64,000 nt of DNA from Paramyrothecium sp. XJ0827 (GCA_020881915.1 JAJFPB010000001.1:4712001-4776000), one strand, 5' to 3'. Counted from the first letter of the stretch, positions 11,423 to 23,045 are shown. A program made the numbers and translations. The notes: generated by a model not told the origin, from the sequence alone.

Positions 11423-13824
11423 ATGGGAGACCGGCGGAGGATCATCCTGGCTGTGCCAGGTCAGCGGCAGGCTGCACAACCGGCACCGCCAGAGCCAGAT
11501 GAGCGGCATCCGCTGCTCACGAGGCTCTACACCGACCATGGCGACAATGACGAGCAGATGTACAGCTGCATGACCAACCCGCACAGCCACCTGCCCGTCT
11601 ACACCACCATCCACCGGATAAGGCGCGACATCATCAGCGTCGTGGAAGACTACCTGACCCTCGAGCAGCTGAGGGACATGAAGATCAATCTCACCGTTGT
11701 GAGACCACTGGTGGACAAATTCTATGAACTAGACGACATCTCAATAAGTGAGGCGCCCCATTTCCCCCCACGGCCTTCTTGCAATGCGTGCTAACATAGG
11801 CCGTGTCCAGTCTATTGCTTGCTGGTCAACCGTGCACAGTTCCTTGAGGAGCAGTCTCAGTCGTCAAACCCCCAGAACGTCAATTGGACCCGCGCCACGC
11901 TCTGCGAGCTCATCGCAAGCCGCATCCTCAGACGCTTTGGCGAGGCTCACGACGGGGAGTCGGGGCTCTTGCTCCTCGCGCACATTCTCGTTGCCGGCTT
12001 TGAGCCCTTCCAGAACGCGCCGGCCCACATCCGCGAAGAGGCCAAGAGCAGGACGTCGTGGTCCTATCACCGGACGCTGCCGTCATTGGAGGTGGCCATC
12101 CTGACGGAGAGCAAGCACTTCCTCAGCTCGTCGACGTGCCAGAGGGTGGTGTCGGCCATCTACGACGGCCGCATCATCTACACCCCGTCCACCTTCTGGG
12201 ACATCATCCCGGACCACTATAAGCTAAAGCCCATATCTCTGTACGACCCGCGTGAGTCCCCGCTGCTGAATCAGTACCGGTTGACCGTACCGCGTACCCG
12301 CAACATCCTTGAATCCATCCAGTTCGCTATCCTGCTGGCCCTGTATGTCGGGGTCATGGTGCGAAGGGAAAAACATACTCTGACACTATTGGAACTTGCT
12401 TTTGCCGTCTACGCGTGTGGCTGGGGGCTTGACCAGTTTGCTACGATATTGGCCCATGGCTGGTACGTTTAACTCGACGTTTGACGGCCGAATCATTCTC
12501 ACTAACAAAACGTAGGAACGTCTATACGCAGAATCTCTGGTCTTTTCTTGACGTCACCTTTATTCTCATCTACACCATATATGTTGGCCTACGCGTCCAT
12601 GGCTGGCGTATAGACGATATTGGGCCGGCGGAGCAGGCGTACGACGTCCTCGCCTTGGCCGCGCCTGTTCTCGTGCCGCGCCTCGCTTTTACCATGCTGT
12701 CGGACAACCTCGTGTTCCTGTCCTTGCGCTCTATGATGGCGGATTTCTTCCTGCTCACTGCATTGGCAGCCTGGTGCTTCTTTGGATTCCTCCTCTGTCT
12801 TCTTTGGCTAGGCGAAGGCGCCCACCCCCTCTTGTGAGTCGACTGATGCGACTAAGATGAGGCGTAACTAATCAGGCATACAGGACTATACTTCGGTGGA
12901 TGATATACATCTGGTTTGGGTTAGATGGTGTTGGGATCCAACGCTCTGTGAGTCTAACTTTCCTTTCAAGCGTAGCATCAACTGACCTGCTCTCAGTCTG
13001 AGATGCATGTGTATTTTGGACCCAGCATCATGGTTGCCTTTGCTTTTCTAGGCAATACCTTGTTCCTTACAATCCTCGTCTCGATGCTCTCCAACACGTT
13101 CAGCACGATTTCTTCCAATGCAATGGCGGAAATCCACTTCCGCCGAGCGGTTTTGACCCTGGAAGGAGTCAAGGCCGATGCGGTGTTTGCCTACCAGCCC
13201 CCCTTTAATATCCTAGCAGTGACGCTGTTCCTCCCTCTAAAGTTCGTCGTCAGCCCACGATGGTTCCATAAGATCCACGTCTTCACCGTCCGTCTCATCA
13301 ACCTACCGCTGCTTCTGGTCATTGCAGTCGCCGAACGTCGCTTGTTGTGGCCCGCTAAAGGGATGAGCGGCTCGTTCCAACTCACGGCAATGAAGTGGCT
13401 GTGGCACAACTGGCATATTCCCGCCCACAGGGATCTCCGTGCAGTCTTCGATCTACCACCAGAGGACGACAACGACATCGCCGTTGACGACGATCTAACA
13501 CACCATCTAATCAGAAGGCAATTCACTAGATCACATACGAGTGAATCACAGCATTTGCCGAGGCGCCCTTCGCGTCGGGATTCCATGTTTCCAGGCATAC
13601 CCCCGAAGCTGCAGGAATCACTGACGGAGTCGGAGGACTACGGCGTCCTGACGCAGAGGCTGAACAATATGGAGAAAGCTATGGGCCGCTTGGAGGCCAT
13701 GCTGATGCAGCTGGTTCCCCGGGAGGAGGAGGCGATCGAGGACGCCGGTGATGGAGAGATTGGTGATAGCAGGACATTGGAGGACGGTGATGGTCTGACG
13801 GCTGAAGCGTCTTTCAAACAGTGA
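11423..13824 (+). CDS. yvc1: Yvc1-like TRP-family calcium-permeable cation channel
   Basis: Five exons: 11423-11747, 11811-12462, 12516-12833, 12884-12947 and 12997-13824, giving 728 residues with all phases consistent. It resembles the fungal TRPY/Yvc1 family, vacuolar calcium-release channels that respond to osmotic shock and stretch. The cytosolic N-terminal linker domain (about residues 40-280) contains VRPLVDKFYE and YCLLVNRAQFL. The transmembrane part has hydrophobic segments starting near IQFAILLALYVGVMV and continuing through LWSFLDVTFILIYTIYVGL and FFLLTALAAWCFFGFLLCLL. The short exon at 12884 encodes IYIWFGLDGVG, matching the Yvc1 pore region. The last helix includes FAFLGNTLFLTILVSMLSNTF. 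The cytosolic tail is acidic, with a short coiled-coil-like stretch (LTQRLNNMEKAMGRLEAML). The start is the first in-frame ATG. Confidence 0.92.
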
Positions 13825-14060
13825 GCCCAACTTTAGAGTGACGGGAGCTCATGTTCCACGTGGATTATATACCCAGTCAAAATACGTTTTTTTCTAGCAC
13901 GAACTGTTGACAGCTGCTGCCGACCTAGTCGTTGAACGTCCCCAAGCTTAAAGTCCTAAGGCCCAGCCCAGACTAAAAAGAACACACAGCTTGCTTGCGC
14001 TTAAACTACGCAGAGTTCATAGGTTCAGAAGCATTCTCGACAAAGCTTTACACCAAGAAC

Positions 14061-14378
14061 ATGTGCTGCATCACCTACTTCCAGCACAAGAAATGCAAGC
14101 ACATCTGGGCCGTCGTCACCACTCCGTGCGGCCCTGGCATTGGCTTCTCAAACTGCAGCAGCTTCGGCAGCGGCGTCAGCAAAGACACGCCCAGCTTCTA
14201 CAAGACAAACACTCGTCCGTGTCCGCGGTGTGACCTGCTCGGGGCATATGATCGGAATGCGGTCCGCATGGTCGAACGCATGGGCTGGGGCATCAAATGG
14301 GGAACGGGCCCCGACGAGGATGACTGGGGAATCGACGTGAAGCTCGGTGGAAGCACGGGCGGGTGTTCCATCTTATGA
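14061..14378 (+). CDS. small Cys-rich protein with possible CaaX end
   Basis: One exon, 105 residues, starting at the first ATG of the frame; the upstream in-frame triggers are TTG codons. The family is not recognised. The N-terminus carries Cys/His pairs (MCCITYFQHKKCKHIW) and a PCPRC motif follows near residue 55, so the protein may bind zinc. The rest is rich in Gly, Trp and Asp (WGIKWGTGPDEDDWG). The last four residues are CSIL after a Gly-rich linker, which fits a CaaX prenylation box; Leu at the last position favours geranylgeranylation. It lies 236 bases downstream of the Yvc1-like gene on the same strand. Its structured composition suggests a real gene, but no function can be assigned. 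Confidence 0.65.
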   Translation: MCCITYFQHKKCKHIWAVVTTPCGPGIGFSNCSSFGSGVSKDTPSFYKTNTRPCPRCDLLGAYDRNAVRMVERMGWGIKWGTGPDEDDWGIDVKLGGSTGGCSIL

Positions 14379-14730
14379 GGACGGAACGGGTTTTATGAGC
14401 AAACGATGCCATCTCAAGTCGAGTCATGATGTGGTTAGCCAGGGGCTGAAGCGTCAATTTCACATGCGAGGTCAGTCGGGAGGTATCAACGAGAATCGGT
14501 AGTGCAACGGCTAAGAATATCCAGATTTTGAAAATCTCAATCATGATTGCGTGTTAGTAGTCGCTCTTGGTGACTTTGAATCGGAATGATTTATTGTGGG
14601 TAGGTAAGGTAGTCTGAGAGGTAGCTATATCACGTGCCCCAGTGCAACTGGTTGCGGGTTCAAGCGTGAATCAAGGGTAATTGAAGCATTTACCACGAAA
14701 GTCACGACGATTCACGCGAGCCTGAAAAAG
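14379..14730. other. intergenic, promoter of mtq2
   Basis: A 352-base spacer with no gene. A GTAGGTAAGGTAGT sequence near 14600 resembles the AAGGTAC-type motifs seen upstream of several other genes in this window. Confidence 0.4.
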
Positions 14731-15489
14731 ATGCTTCCCACGCCCGACACGTCTCATGTGCCATATGAGCGGGTGTACGAGCCCGCCGAGGACTCGTTTC
14801 TCCTCCTAGACACCCTGTCGTCGAACGGAGAAACCGAGTTTCTGCAAAGCTGGTTCTCGGGGACCGTGCCGCTGGTGGTGGAGATCGGAACCGGCTCTGG
14901 CGTCGTGATATCCTTCGTCCACGCGCATGCCGCCACCATCTTTGGCAGCAGGGACGTCCTCACGGCCGGCGTGGACATGAACGCCTTCGCCAGCCGGGCC
15001 ACCGTCGCAACCGTGCGCAAGGCCCAGGACGACAACAGCAAGACCCATGGCATGTACTTGGGCTCCTGCATGGGCGACCTGACGTCGCCGTGGAGGAAGC
15101 AAGAGATTGACGTTCTCATATTTAACCCCCCCTACGTCCCCACCCCTGAGATGCCGTCCCGGCCCCAGAACTTTTCAGACGACATGCCGCCGGACTACAA
15201 GCCGTCGTTCGACGACGATTCGTACTTGCTGTCGTTGTCCTACGCCGGCGGCACAGATGGCATGGAAACGACTGACCGCCTCATCGCCTCGCTGCCGGAT
15301 ATCCTCTCGCCGCGGGGCTGCGCGTACATCCTGCTATGCGCCCAGAACAAGCCCGAGGACGTCAAGCAGCGCGTTTGCGGCTTCGGTCCCCAGTGGAGGG
15401 CCGAGACGGTCGGGTCCAGCGGCAAGACGGCCGGATGGGAGAAACTGCAGATAGTAAGGATGTGGCGAGACACAGGCGCCACGTCATGA
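14731..15489 (+). CDS. mtq2: eRF1 glutamine N5-methyltransferase catalytic subunit Mtq2 (HemK2 type)
   Basis: Single exon, 252 residues, ATG start. It is a class I SAM-dependent methyltransferase of the HemK/PrmC family. In yeast and animals Mtq2/HemK2 works with Trm112 to methylate the Gln of the GGQ loop of release factor eRF1. Visible features are the N-terminal VYEPAEDSFLLLDTL, the SAM-binding motif I VVEIGTGSGVVI at about residues 49-60, an acidic residue after strand 2 in GVDMN, and the catalytic NPPY at about 132-135, inside FNPPYVPTP. The C-terminal half contains the YAGGTDGM stretch typical of the family. Length is a little above yeast Mtq2. It is convergent with smd1, whose stop codon lies 283 bases away. 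Confidence 0.95.
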   Translation: MLPTPDTSHVPYERVYEPAEDSFLLLDTLSSNGETEFLQSWFSGTVPLVVEIGTGSGVVISFVHAHAATIFGSRDVLTAGVDMNAFASRATVATVRKAQDDNSKTHGMYLGSCMGDLTSPWRKQEIDVLIFNPPYVPTPEMPSRPQNFSDDMPPDYKPSFDDDSYLLSLSYAGGTDGMETTDRLIASLPDILSPRGCAYILLCAQNKPEDVKQRVCGFGPQWRAETVGSSGKTAGWEKLQIVRMWRDTGATS

Positions 15490-15772
15490 TCAAATGGAGT
15501 TGGGGGACGGGCGCGCGGGGGAATGTGTATGGATCTAGCTCTGTTTCCACATCAAAAAAAAGTATCTTGGTTACATAGGCGACGTCTTCTCGTCGCGTGC
15601 ACGTTGTGACTCGTGCGTTTTTGTTGGCCGAGCACCTCCCCCGAACGCCATATTTCCATTGCACTGCGATATCACCAAGATGCCTCTGGGTTGCCGCCGG
15701 CCATTCGACTCCCTCCAGCCAAGTGGAACGCGTGCATGTTGCTGATAGAATTTCCGCCCAGTCGTGTTCCCG

Positions 15773-16335
15773 TTAGCCCCGTCCTCGGCCGCGGCCGCGG
15801 CCACCGCCCCGACCCCTGCCTCCTCCCCTTCCGCGGCCGCCTCGTCCGCCGCGGTCGGTCTCCTTTCGTGCCTTGTTCTTTGGCTTGGGCGCGTCGTCGA
15901 TTAATAGGGTATCAAGTGGTAGCGAGTCGGGGAGGATGAAGTAGCGGATGGTGGAGCCTCGGATGTTCATGGTGTCCAGGGAGATGGGCTCTTGGCCTCT
16001 TGCCGTCATCTTGACGGTGCGAAGGGCTGTGTTCATCTGGGGGGAGACGGAGGAGATGGTGCCGTGGACGATGGTGCCTACGAGACAATTAGCAGCCAAT
16101 TCCCAGAGAAGAGCAATGCCTTGAGGTAAAGATAGAGGGCGGAAGGTTGAAGCAATGGAATCGACGAGCTCGTACCATTTTTCAGTTCAATCGTCACCGT
16201 CTCGTTGGCGCATTTCATCAAGAATCTAGCGGCAGTTGGTTAGTCCACGATACGCCAACCAGGGAAATGTCAGATCCCCGTATATCACTCGGGCAGCATC
16301 GTGCCGGGCGATGCGACTCACCTGACAAGCTTCAT
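15773..16335 (-). CDS. smd1: small nuclear ribonucleoprotein Sm D1
   Basis: Three exons read on the minus strand: 16335-16322 (14 bases), 16225-16176 and 16077-15773, giving 122 residues. The first exon encodes only MKLV plus two bases of the next codon. The product is a core Sm-ring protein that assembles on U1, U2, U4 and U5 snRNAs for pre-mRNA splicing. The Sm fold is complete: [20 protein letters not shown] gives Sm1 up to NGTIVHGTI, and Sm2 contains [15 protein letters not shown]. The tail after KARKETD is a long run of Arg-Gly repeats (from about residue 100 on), the region that is symmetrically dimethylated in SmD1 proteins. The gene is head-to-head with cul3. Confidence 0.97.
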
Positions 16336-16980
16336 GTTGACGGTGGAGCTCAGCTGTGCTGAGTATCTCTTGTTCGGTTCAAGTCCCCCACACGCGATGC
16401 ATCGGTGTACGGCCGCCTGCTAGATAACTTTGGCGGCGCTAGCATCACTCGGAAAAATCGAGGAGCTCGAGCTGCACGTGACCGTGCTTGGTGGGAGGAT
16501 GAGGCTCGAGGCGAGGTACGTACCGCATCGTTCAGGCAGAGGCCGGAAGAAGGTTCTTCTTGCCCGTGCCAAGCCCACCATGGTCCCTCATTTCTTTGTT
16601 CCCGCCTTATCGATAAGCATACCCGGAGGCACGCCGCCACTTACAGGTCGGACTGCCGAGTATTTAGCAGTCCATGGTATCCTTGCCTCCTCCATCTGCA
16701 GTTGACAATAGGAGCGAGCAGGTTGAGCTATTGTAACTTGAGCTGTTCCCGCATTTTACTGTTGCTCAACCTGCTTGAAATCTTCTCCTCTTGGCTTGCC
16801 CTAGTCGACCTACGATAGCTCCCCAACTGCTTTCAGCAACCGTTTGCGAAGCTCTTTGTGCGCTGCCTCCGCTACGCCCCTCTTCCCCGATTCTCTAAAC
16901 GGAGTGGCAACGAGCCCCATACCTCGAGCTTCGAAAATCGTGCAGCATATAAGAGACACAGAAGAGTTAGCTGGGGGGCC
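16336..16980. promoter_or_regulatory. shared bidirectional promoter region smd1/cul3
   Basis: A 645-base interval between the divergent start codons of smd1 and cul3. No gene is contained in it. It must carry the promoters and leaders of both genes. A GGTTCAAGTCC string near 16378 looks like a tRNA B-box, but no tRNA cloverleaf can be built around it. Confidence 0.55.
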
Positions 16981-19795
16981 ATGATCTCTGGGCGAGGGGG
17001 AGCGGGCGCGAGGGCTGGTCGCATCCGCCCGCCCCGGCGCATGGTTCGTGTAGGTCGTTCGTCCTATCTTTTGCTTGCTTTCAGCACCACGAAACTCTAC
17101 TTTGGGCCAGAGCTTCTTGGCTCATAGAGAAGACCGAAACAGCAGAAGTTGCATGATGCGCGTGGCATATACATGCCAGCAAGTGTGTGACCAGCTGGCA
17201 TCTTACACCACTTCATGCTGACAGCTGCTGCTTCTGGCCACGAAAACGCCCGCCGAAGGTTGGATATAGCTAACTGGGAATGTATCATAGCCGAATGCAC
17301 CTGGAGAGGGCGCCGATTTCGAGTCCTGCTGGGAAATGCTACAGCAGGCCTTCCGCGACATCCACAACAAGAGCTGCAGTCGACTTTCCTTCGAAGAGCT
17401 ATACCGGGCAGCCTATAAGATTGTGCTGAAAAAGAAAGGCGAAGTTCTGTACAGCCGCGTCAAGGAGTTTGAGGAGAAATGGTTCGGCGATAATGTCACG
17501 CCTAAGATCCAGGTCTTGATCACCAAGAGCCTGGTGGACATCGGCGTGGACAGGTCGTCAAGGTCGGCCAACGAGAGAAGACAGACAGGCGAGAAGTTCC
17601 TGAAGGGCCTCAAGGATACCTGGGAAGACCACAACACCTCCATGAACATGATGGCCGACATCCTTATGTACCTGGATCGGGGCTACACCCAGCAAGAGCC
17701 TGATCGTGTTCCTCTGTTTGCCACCACGATTGGGCTCTTTCGAGATCATATCCTGCGCGCTCGCCTCAACGCGGATACCGATAATATGGTCATTGATATC
17801 CTCATCTCGGTGATGCTGGATCAGATTGACATGGAGCGAGAAGGAGACATCATCGACAGGAACCTCATTCGGAGCTGTAGTAGTATGCTCATATCACTTT
17901 ATGAGACGGAAGCCGAAGCGGAGAGCGAAAAGCTCTATCTCACTGTTTTCGAGCCGCGATTTCTGAGCAACAGCGGAGACTTTTACGCCCGAGAATGCGA
18001 GCGGCTGCTTCGGGAGTCCGATGCCAGCACGTGGCTCCGACACACTCAAAGGCGGCTGGATGAAGAAGTAGATCGATGTGGACGGATGATTGAGCTTGAT
18101 ACCCTTCCCAAAGTGTCAGATGTGATAGAAAAGCAACTCATCACGAGCCATCTGTCTGAGTTTCTTGCTATAGAAGGCAGCGGGTTGAAGTGGATGATCG
18201 ACAACGACAAGCTGGAGGATCTGAGTATTCTATACAACTTGATATCACGGGTTGATTCGAAGAAAGCGGCGCTGCGCGACATCCTACAAAAGAGAGTCGT
18301 GGAACTCGGCTTGGAGATTGAAAAGGTGCTTAAGAACACAGATTTCTCTGTAGGCGTGGCCGAAGGGGAAGAGGTGGCCGAGGGCGAGAAACCCAAGGCC
18401 CTCAACCCTGCTGCCCAGCAAACAGCCGCGGCGATCAAATGGGTCGACGATGTCCTTATCCTTAAGGACAAGTTTGACACACTCTGGACGCAATGCTTCC
18501 AGGAGGATCTTATCATCCAGAGCGCACTCACAAAGAGCTTCTCCGAGTTCATCAACCTGTTCAACCGAAGTTCGGAATATGTCTCGCTCTACATTGACGA
18601 CAACCTCAAAAGGGGTATCAAGGGCAAGACAGAGGCTGAGGTTGATGTCATCTTGGAGCGGGCCATTGTCCTCATCCGCTATCTCCTCGACAGAGATCTG
18701 TTCCAGACGTACTACCAACGACATCTGGCACGCCGCCTGCTCCATGGCAAGTCAGAAAGCCACGATGTAGAGAAGCAGGTCATTTCAAGGATGAAGCAAG
18801 AGCTTGGACAGCAGTTCACCACGAAATTCGAAGGAATGTTCAGGGACCTGGTTACTTCTTCTGAGCTTACTGCGGGCTACCGTGACCACATCCGGACGGC
18901 GGGCGACGGCAGCAAGACGATTGACCTCAACATCAACGTGTTGACGACGAACTATTGGCCTCCGGAAGTGATGGGACGCTCGGCTCAGATAGGCGAAGGC
19001 TCGCGCGTGACCTGCAACTACCCCCACGACGTCAAACGGCTTCAAGCAAGCTTTGAGCAATTCTACTTGACAAACCGTAACGGGCGCAAGCTGACATGGA
19101 TTGGCACAACGGGCAGCGCCGATGTGAAGTGCACGTTCCCTGCCATCCCAGGCAAATCGGGCGCCCTGGCGCGAGAGCGACGGTACGAGATCAACGTGCC
19201 CACGTTTGCCATGGTCGTGCTCCTTCTCTTCAATGATGTTGCAGACGGAGAGAGTCTCACGTTCGAAGAGATTCAAGCCAAGACAAACATATCTACGCAG
19301 GATCTTATGAGGACTCTTACGGCGATTGCTGTTGCACCCAAATCACGAGTCCTGGCAAAGGAGCCGCCGTCCAAATCGGTCAAGGCTGGTGACAAGTTCA
19401 CCTTCAACGCGTCATTCCAGAGCAAGACGATCCGAATCAAGGCGCCCATTATCAATGCAGTGTCCAAGGTCGAGGATGCACAAGAGAGAAAGACGACCGA
19501 GGAGAAGAACACGCAGACCAGAGCCCACATTGTGGATGCTGCCATTGTGAGAATCATGAAGTAAGTAAAAAATTCACTGGCTCGGACGACGTGAGGATAC
19601 GTGATTAACAACCGCAGGTCGCGGAAGCAACTCAAGCATACACAACTTGTGAATGAAGTACTCGAGCAACTATCGGGCCGGTTCAAGCCCGACGTTTCTC
19701 TGATCAAGAAGCGGATAGAGGATCTCATCGTACGAGAGTACTTGGAACGCCCGGATGAGGAGGACTCGCCGGCCACGTATCGATACGTAGCCTAG
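16981..19795 (+). CDS. cul3: cullin 3 (scaffold of BTB-type ubiquitin ligases)
   Basis: Proposed exons 16981-17049, 17291-19560 and 19618-19795, giving 838 residues, the normal cullin length. Cul3 holds BTB-domain substrate adaptors at its N-terminus and Rbx1 at its C-terminus. The first exon encodes [20 protein letters not shown], a basic start seen in other Cul3 proteins. A 241-base intron with CTAAC 16 bases before the TAG acceptor leads into [20 protein letters not shown], with [19 protein letters not shown] after it. The cullin-homology domain includes [17 protein letters not shown]. The last exon carries the winged-helix neddylation region: the intron splits the Lys codon of IVRIMK (about residue 780), the expected NEDD8 site, and the protein ends in the typical YRYVA. 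The exact first donor (GTAGGT at 17050) is the least certain junction. Confidence 0.95.
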
Positions 19796-20369
19796 AGATG
19801 GAGTACAGGGAAGCTGTTTGTGGCGCACAGGGAATTTCATGGCAAGGGCAGGCGTTTGCAGCCCATACATTGAGCCTTAGCTTATGGTGTCTGGTAAGAC
19901 TTGCTTTGGATGACTGGACGGATGGTTGGGACGAAGGGCATTTTTGAGCATGGCGACGCAGCTACAAAAAGATTAGACAGTGTAGCATTTGACGCAGATG
20001 AATGACAACATTCCCGGAAATGAAATACAAGCAGAGTCCTCATGAAGACTAATCTATGAGTCTATACTTTAGCAGACACGATGCCTCTAGGGCGACGATG
20101 AGTCGGTGGTTGGATGCTGAAGCTGCCAACTGTGGGGATTAGCGTCCGAGGTACTGGGGTAAAGTAAACCATAGGGAGCTTAGTAGGCACTGACTGCACC
20201 GTCCGAACTGAAGCAAAGGGGGGCGGCGTCCCACAGCGAGCTCCGAAAACACGACCGATCCTCGGCGACGGCACTCGTAATTACGCAGGTCAACGCTGTC
20301 ACTCAGACGAACCTACTTCCACGCCGTTACCAGCCAGCCTCAAGTCACAGCTTGTCAGCGCCATACATC
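19796..20369. other. intergenic between cul3 and the FAHD1-like gene
   Basis: A 574-base spacer holding the cul3 3' region and the promoter of the next gene. No coding or RNA feature is seen. Confidence 0.5.
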
Positions 20370-21266
20370 ATGTTTGCCCTTCGGAGAACCATGGCCACCA
20401 TGGCCGCGCAGAGCTCGTCGCTCAAGCAGGCGGGCAAGGTCGTGTGCATCGGTCGCAACTACGCGTAGGTTTGCTCTCGTCCCCGTCCCCGTCCCGTACC
20501 AACCCATTGGCTTGTCTTTGTTCCTGGGCTGACGCATTGGCGCAGAGACCACATTGCTGAGCTGAGCAACACCAAGCCCAAGCAGCCATTCTTCTTCCTC
20601 AAGCCCCCTTCGTCCATTGTCGTACCCGGCGAGGGCGCGTGCCTCCGCCCCAAGGGCGTTGACATGCACTATGAGGTTGAGCTGGCGCTCATCATGGGCA
20701 AGGTCGTAAGGGACCTTCGCGCGGACGATAAGCAAGGCGCTCTCGAGGCCATTCAGGGTGAGTGTTTCCCGCGGGTCCCTCCCGCAGCATGATGATGAGG
20801 AGGGGGAGGACACCCCACGTAACTGACACGGCCACCAGCGTATGCCGTTGCCATTGACATGACGGCGCGCAATGTCCAGAACGAGGCAAAGAAGAAGGGC
20901 CTGCCCTGGGACATTGCCAAGGGCTTTGACACCTTCCTGCCCATGAGCCGGGTCATCCCCAAGGACACGATCCGCGACCCCCACGACGTGGAGCTGTTCC
21001 TCGAGGTCAACGGCGAGACCAAGCAGCGGGGCTCGACGAACCTGATGATCTTCCAGATCCCGCGCATCCTGAGCGACATCTCCAAGGTCATGACGCTGCA
21101 CCCGGGCGACATCGTGCTCACGGGCACGCCGGCCGGCGTCGGCCCCGTGCAGCCCGGCGACGTGATGCGCGCGGGCGTCAGGGTGGGCGGCGAGGAGGTG
21201 GAGCAGGGCAAGATCGAGGTGCCCGTGGAGGAGTCGCCTTCGTCGTACGTTTTTGCCGAGACGTAG
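20370..21266 (+). CDS. fumarylacetoacetate hydrolase-family protein (FAHD1-like)
   Basis: Three exons: 20370-20464, 20546-20757 and 20839-21266, giving 244 residues in consistent phase. It belongs to the FAH superfamily and is closest in look to FAHD1 and yeast Fmp41/YNL168C. Animal FAHD1 is a mitochondrial acylpyruvase and oxaloacetate decarboxylase; activity here is by analogy. Evidence is the start VVCIGRNYADHIAEL, the substrate/lid part QPFFFLKPPSSIV, the Mg-binding acidic residues in HYEVELALIMGK and in VAIDMTARN, and the closing LTGTPAGVGPVQPGD loop. The N-terminus MFALRRTMATMAAQSS is basic and Ser/Ala-rich, fitting a short mitochondrial presequence; the Met at residue 8 is another possible start. 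The gene converges on bna1. Confidence 0.93.
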
Positions 21267-21474
21267 AAGAGCAAGCAGCGGCAAGATGAGGAGAAGATGA
21301 GGAGGAAGAGGAGAAGGAGAAGGTGGAAGACAAAAAGGGCCCATGTTTTCATATGTGCATTATCGTTGTGTATTGTATACATATTTATATATATGTACTT
21401 AGATGCTGAGCTACATAGAGCGTGAGGATTCGATTTCCCAACCGAGGTGTTTCTCCTCCCAGCCGCAATCCACC

Positions 21475-22237
21475 TCAAGCCAGGTTCGGGTCCTGTATCG
21501 AACCCGGCTTGGGAGCCCAGTCGGCCAGCTGGCCGCAGCTCGCGCACGTGCGCTTCTGCTCGTCGTTCTTGAAGTCCTCGACGGCCTTCTTGATCTGGGA
21601 GCCGAGGTCGGTGCAGTGGAAGGCGGCCTCGTGGACGACGGCGCGGCAGGCGGAGCAGTACCAGCGCATGCGGTCGAGCGAGTCGCGGGGCCGGCGCTGC
21701 TCGAGGACGACGCCGACGGTGCCGGCGAAGCGGACGGGGTTGTGCGGGGTGTTGCCGGGCAACAGGAACATGTCGCCCTCGCGGATGATGATGTCGCGGA
21801 AGACGCCGTCGTCCACGACCTTGAGCATCATGGCGCCCTTGTACTGGTAGAACCACTCGGGTGTCTGGTTGATGTGGTAGTCGGTGCGGGCATTGGGTCC
21901 GCCGACGATCTGGAGAGAGCGTTGGCAAGGAGCGCGTGTGAGTGAGATGAGATGCGTGGGCACAAGAGGGCCTGGAGACAACCTCGCATGCCGAAACAGT
22001 AACGAGGGTTGGTCTCACGAAAACTAGACTGGTGCTGGCCTTACCATGACGCTAAAGTCCTCATTGTAGACGCAGTAGTTGTTGATGGGCGGCTGCAGGA
22101 GATGAGAGTTTTCCTCGAGCCTAGAGACCGGGGGTTGAATGAGAGGCGCATGTGAGTGAAAATGCTCTGACCCGACAATGGGTGCTGCTGCGCGGGTAAA
22201 CTCACCACTTGGGCAGGTTAACGGGCGGCCCGAGCAT
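21475..22237 (-). CDS. bna1: 3-hydroxyanthranilate 3,4-dioxygenase (Bna1)
   Basis: Three exons on the minus strand: 22237-22206, 22120-22045 and 21909-21475, giving 180 residues. The enzyme opens the ring of 3-hydroxyanthranilate to give the precursor of quinolinate in de novo NAD synthesis (kynurenine pathway). It is a small cupin. The iron-binding His and Glu are in [16 protein letters not shown] and the second His in [12 protein letters not shown]. The C-terminal part holds two CxxC pairs, [12 protein letters not shown] and TCASCG, the rubredoxin-like metal site present in fungal and bacterial enzymes. The first exon encodes [11 protein letters not shown]. The gene is convergent with the FAHD1-like gene and divergent from the copper transporter. 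Confidence 0.96.
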
Positions 22238-23045
22238 AACGACGCTAGTTTGGGAATATGCTAAAAAGTACTTTGAATATAATCCCTCTGTCCTTGATCT
22301 TACTCAAGGGTGGAAAGAAAGAGAGTTGTGTGAGTCAATCTGCCTGCTGAGGAGGAGTTGAAAGTCGAGTTGCGGGCATTCGGTTGATGTAAGCTTCACA
22401 AGTCTGCAAAAGCACCAATGGGGAGCTTCGGTTCAACGTTGGAATGGAATGCTCTAGCTAGTAGTCTCGGGATGGCACCTGGGTAGGCCAGTGTCATTTG
22501 AGCGCCCGGTCCGGCAACATCGGGTCCTCTTTGCATCGGATCCAGGACGTCGAAAAGTGCCCCTCCATCTCGGAGAACCACCCCGCTTCCCTCTCGAGGA
22601 ACTTGGGAGATATTTCTCTGTAGCTACCTTACCTGGACTAGACGATGATGTGTTATCGATAAAGTGAGCTCCCATCCCCAAATGGACCCCTGGAAGTCAC
22701 CCCCGAGACGCACCGCAGCACATGCTCTCTCGGCCTATCAATAGCGTCTGTTACCAGGCCAGGGGGGTTCCACGTCCGAGCTGTCTCAGCATCGTCCTAC
22801 CGCCGTCCGACCATTTCACCACCCTCCCTCCTCAGACACTTTCTCACTCTTGAAACCAGCGTAAACTTGCGCATCTTTCTTGGATACTTCACTTCACATC
22901 ACACCGGCTTCTCTTCTTCTCCGCACGCCTGATTTCTTCCCTTTCTCAAAAGCACATTGATACAAGCCCGGCGGCTTCTCTTCTTCGACTTGCCTCGTCT
23001 CCAAAACCCTCCCTTGACCCCATTTCCCCCAACCCTCCTCCAACG
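22238..23045. promoter_or_regulatory. divergent promoter region bna1/copper transporter
   Basis: An 808-base interval between two divergent start codons. No gene is seen. It contains a GTAGCTACCTTACCTGG sequence near 22620, related to the AAGGTACC motifs elsewhere. The stretch just before the transporter start is C/T-rich, as in many fungal leaders. Confidence 0.5.

Noticed and set aside
16360..16400. tRNA-like B-box GGTTCAAGTCC
   Set aside because: The bases flanking it do not form a T-stem and no A-box or acceptor stem is found at the right distance.
20753..22018. Long minus-strand frame of 421 codons across the FAHD1-like gene and bna1
   Set aside because: It is antisense to FAHD1-like exons and only shadows bna1 in another frame; composition is Arg/Pro/His-rich, typical of antisense GC-rich DNA.
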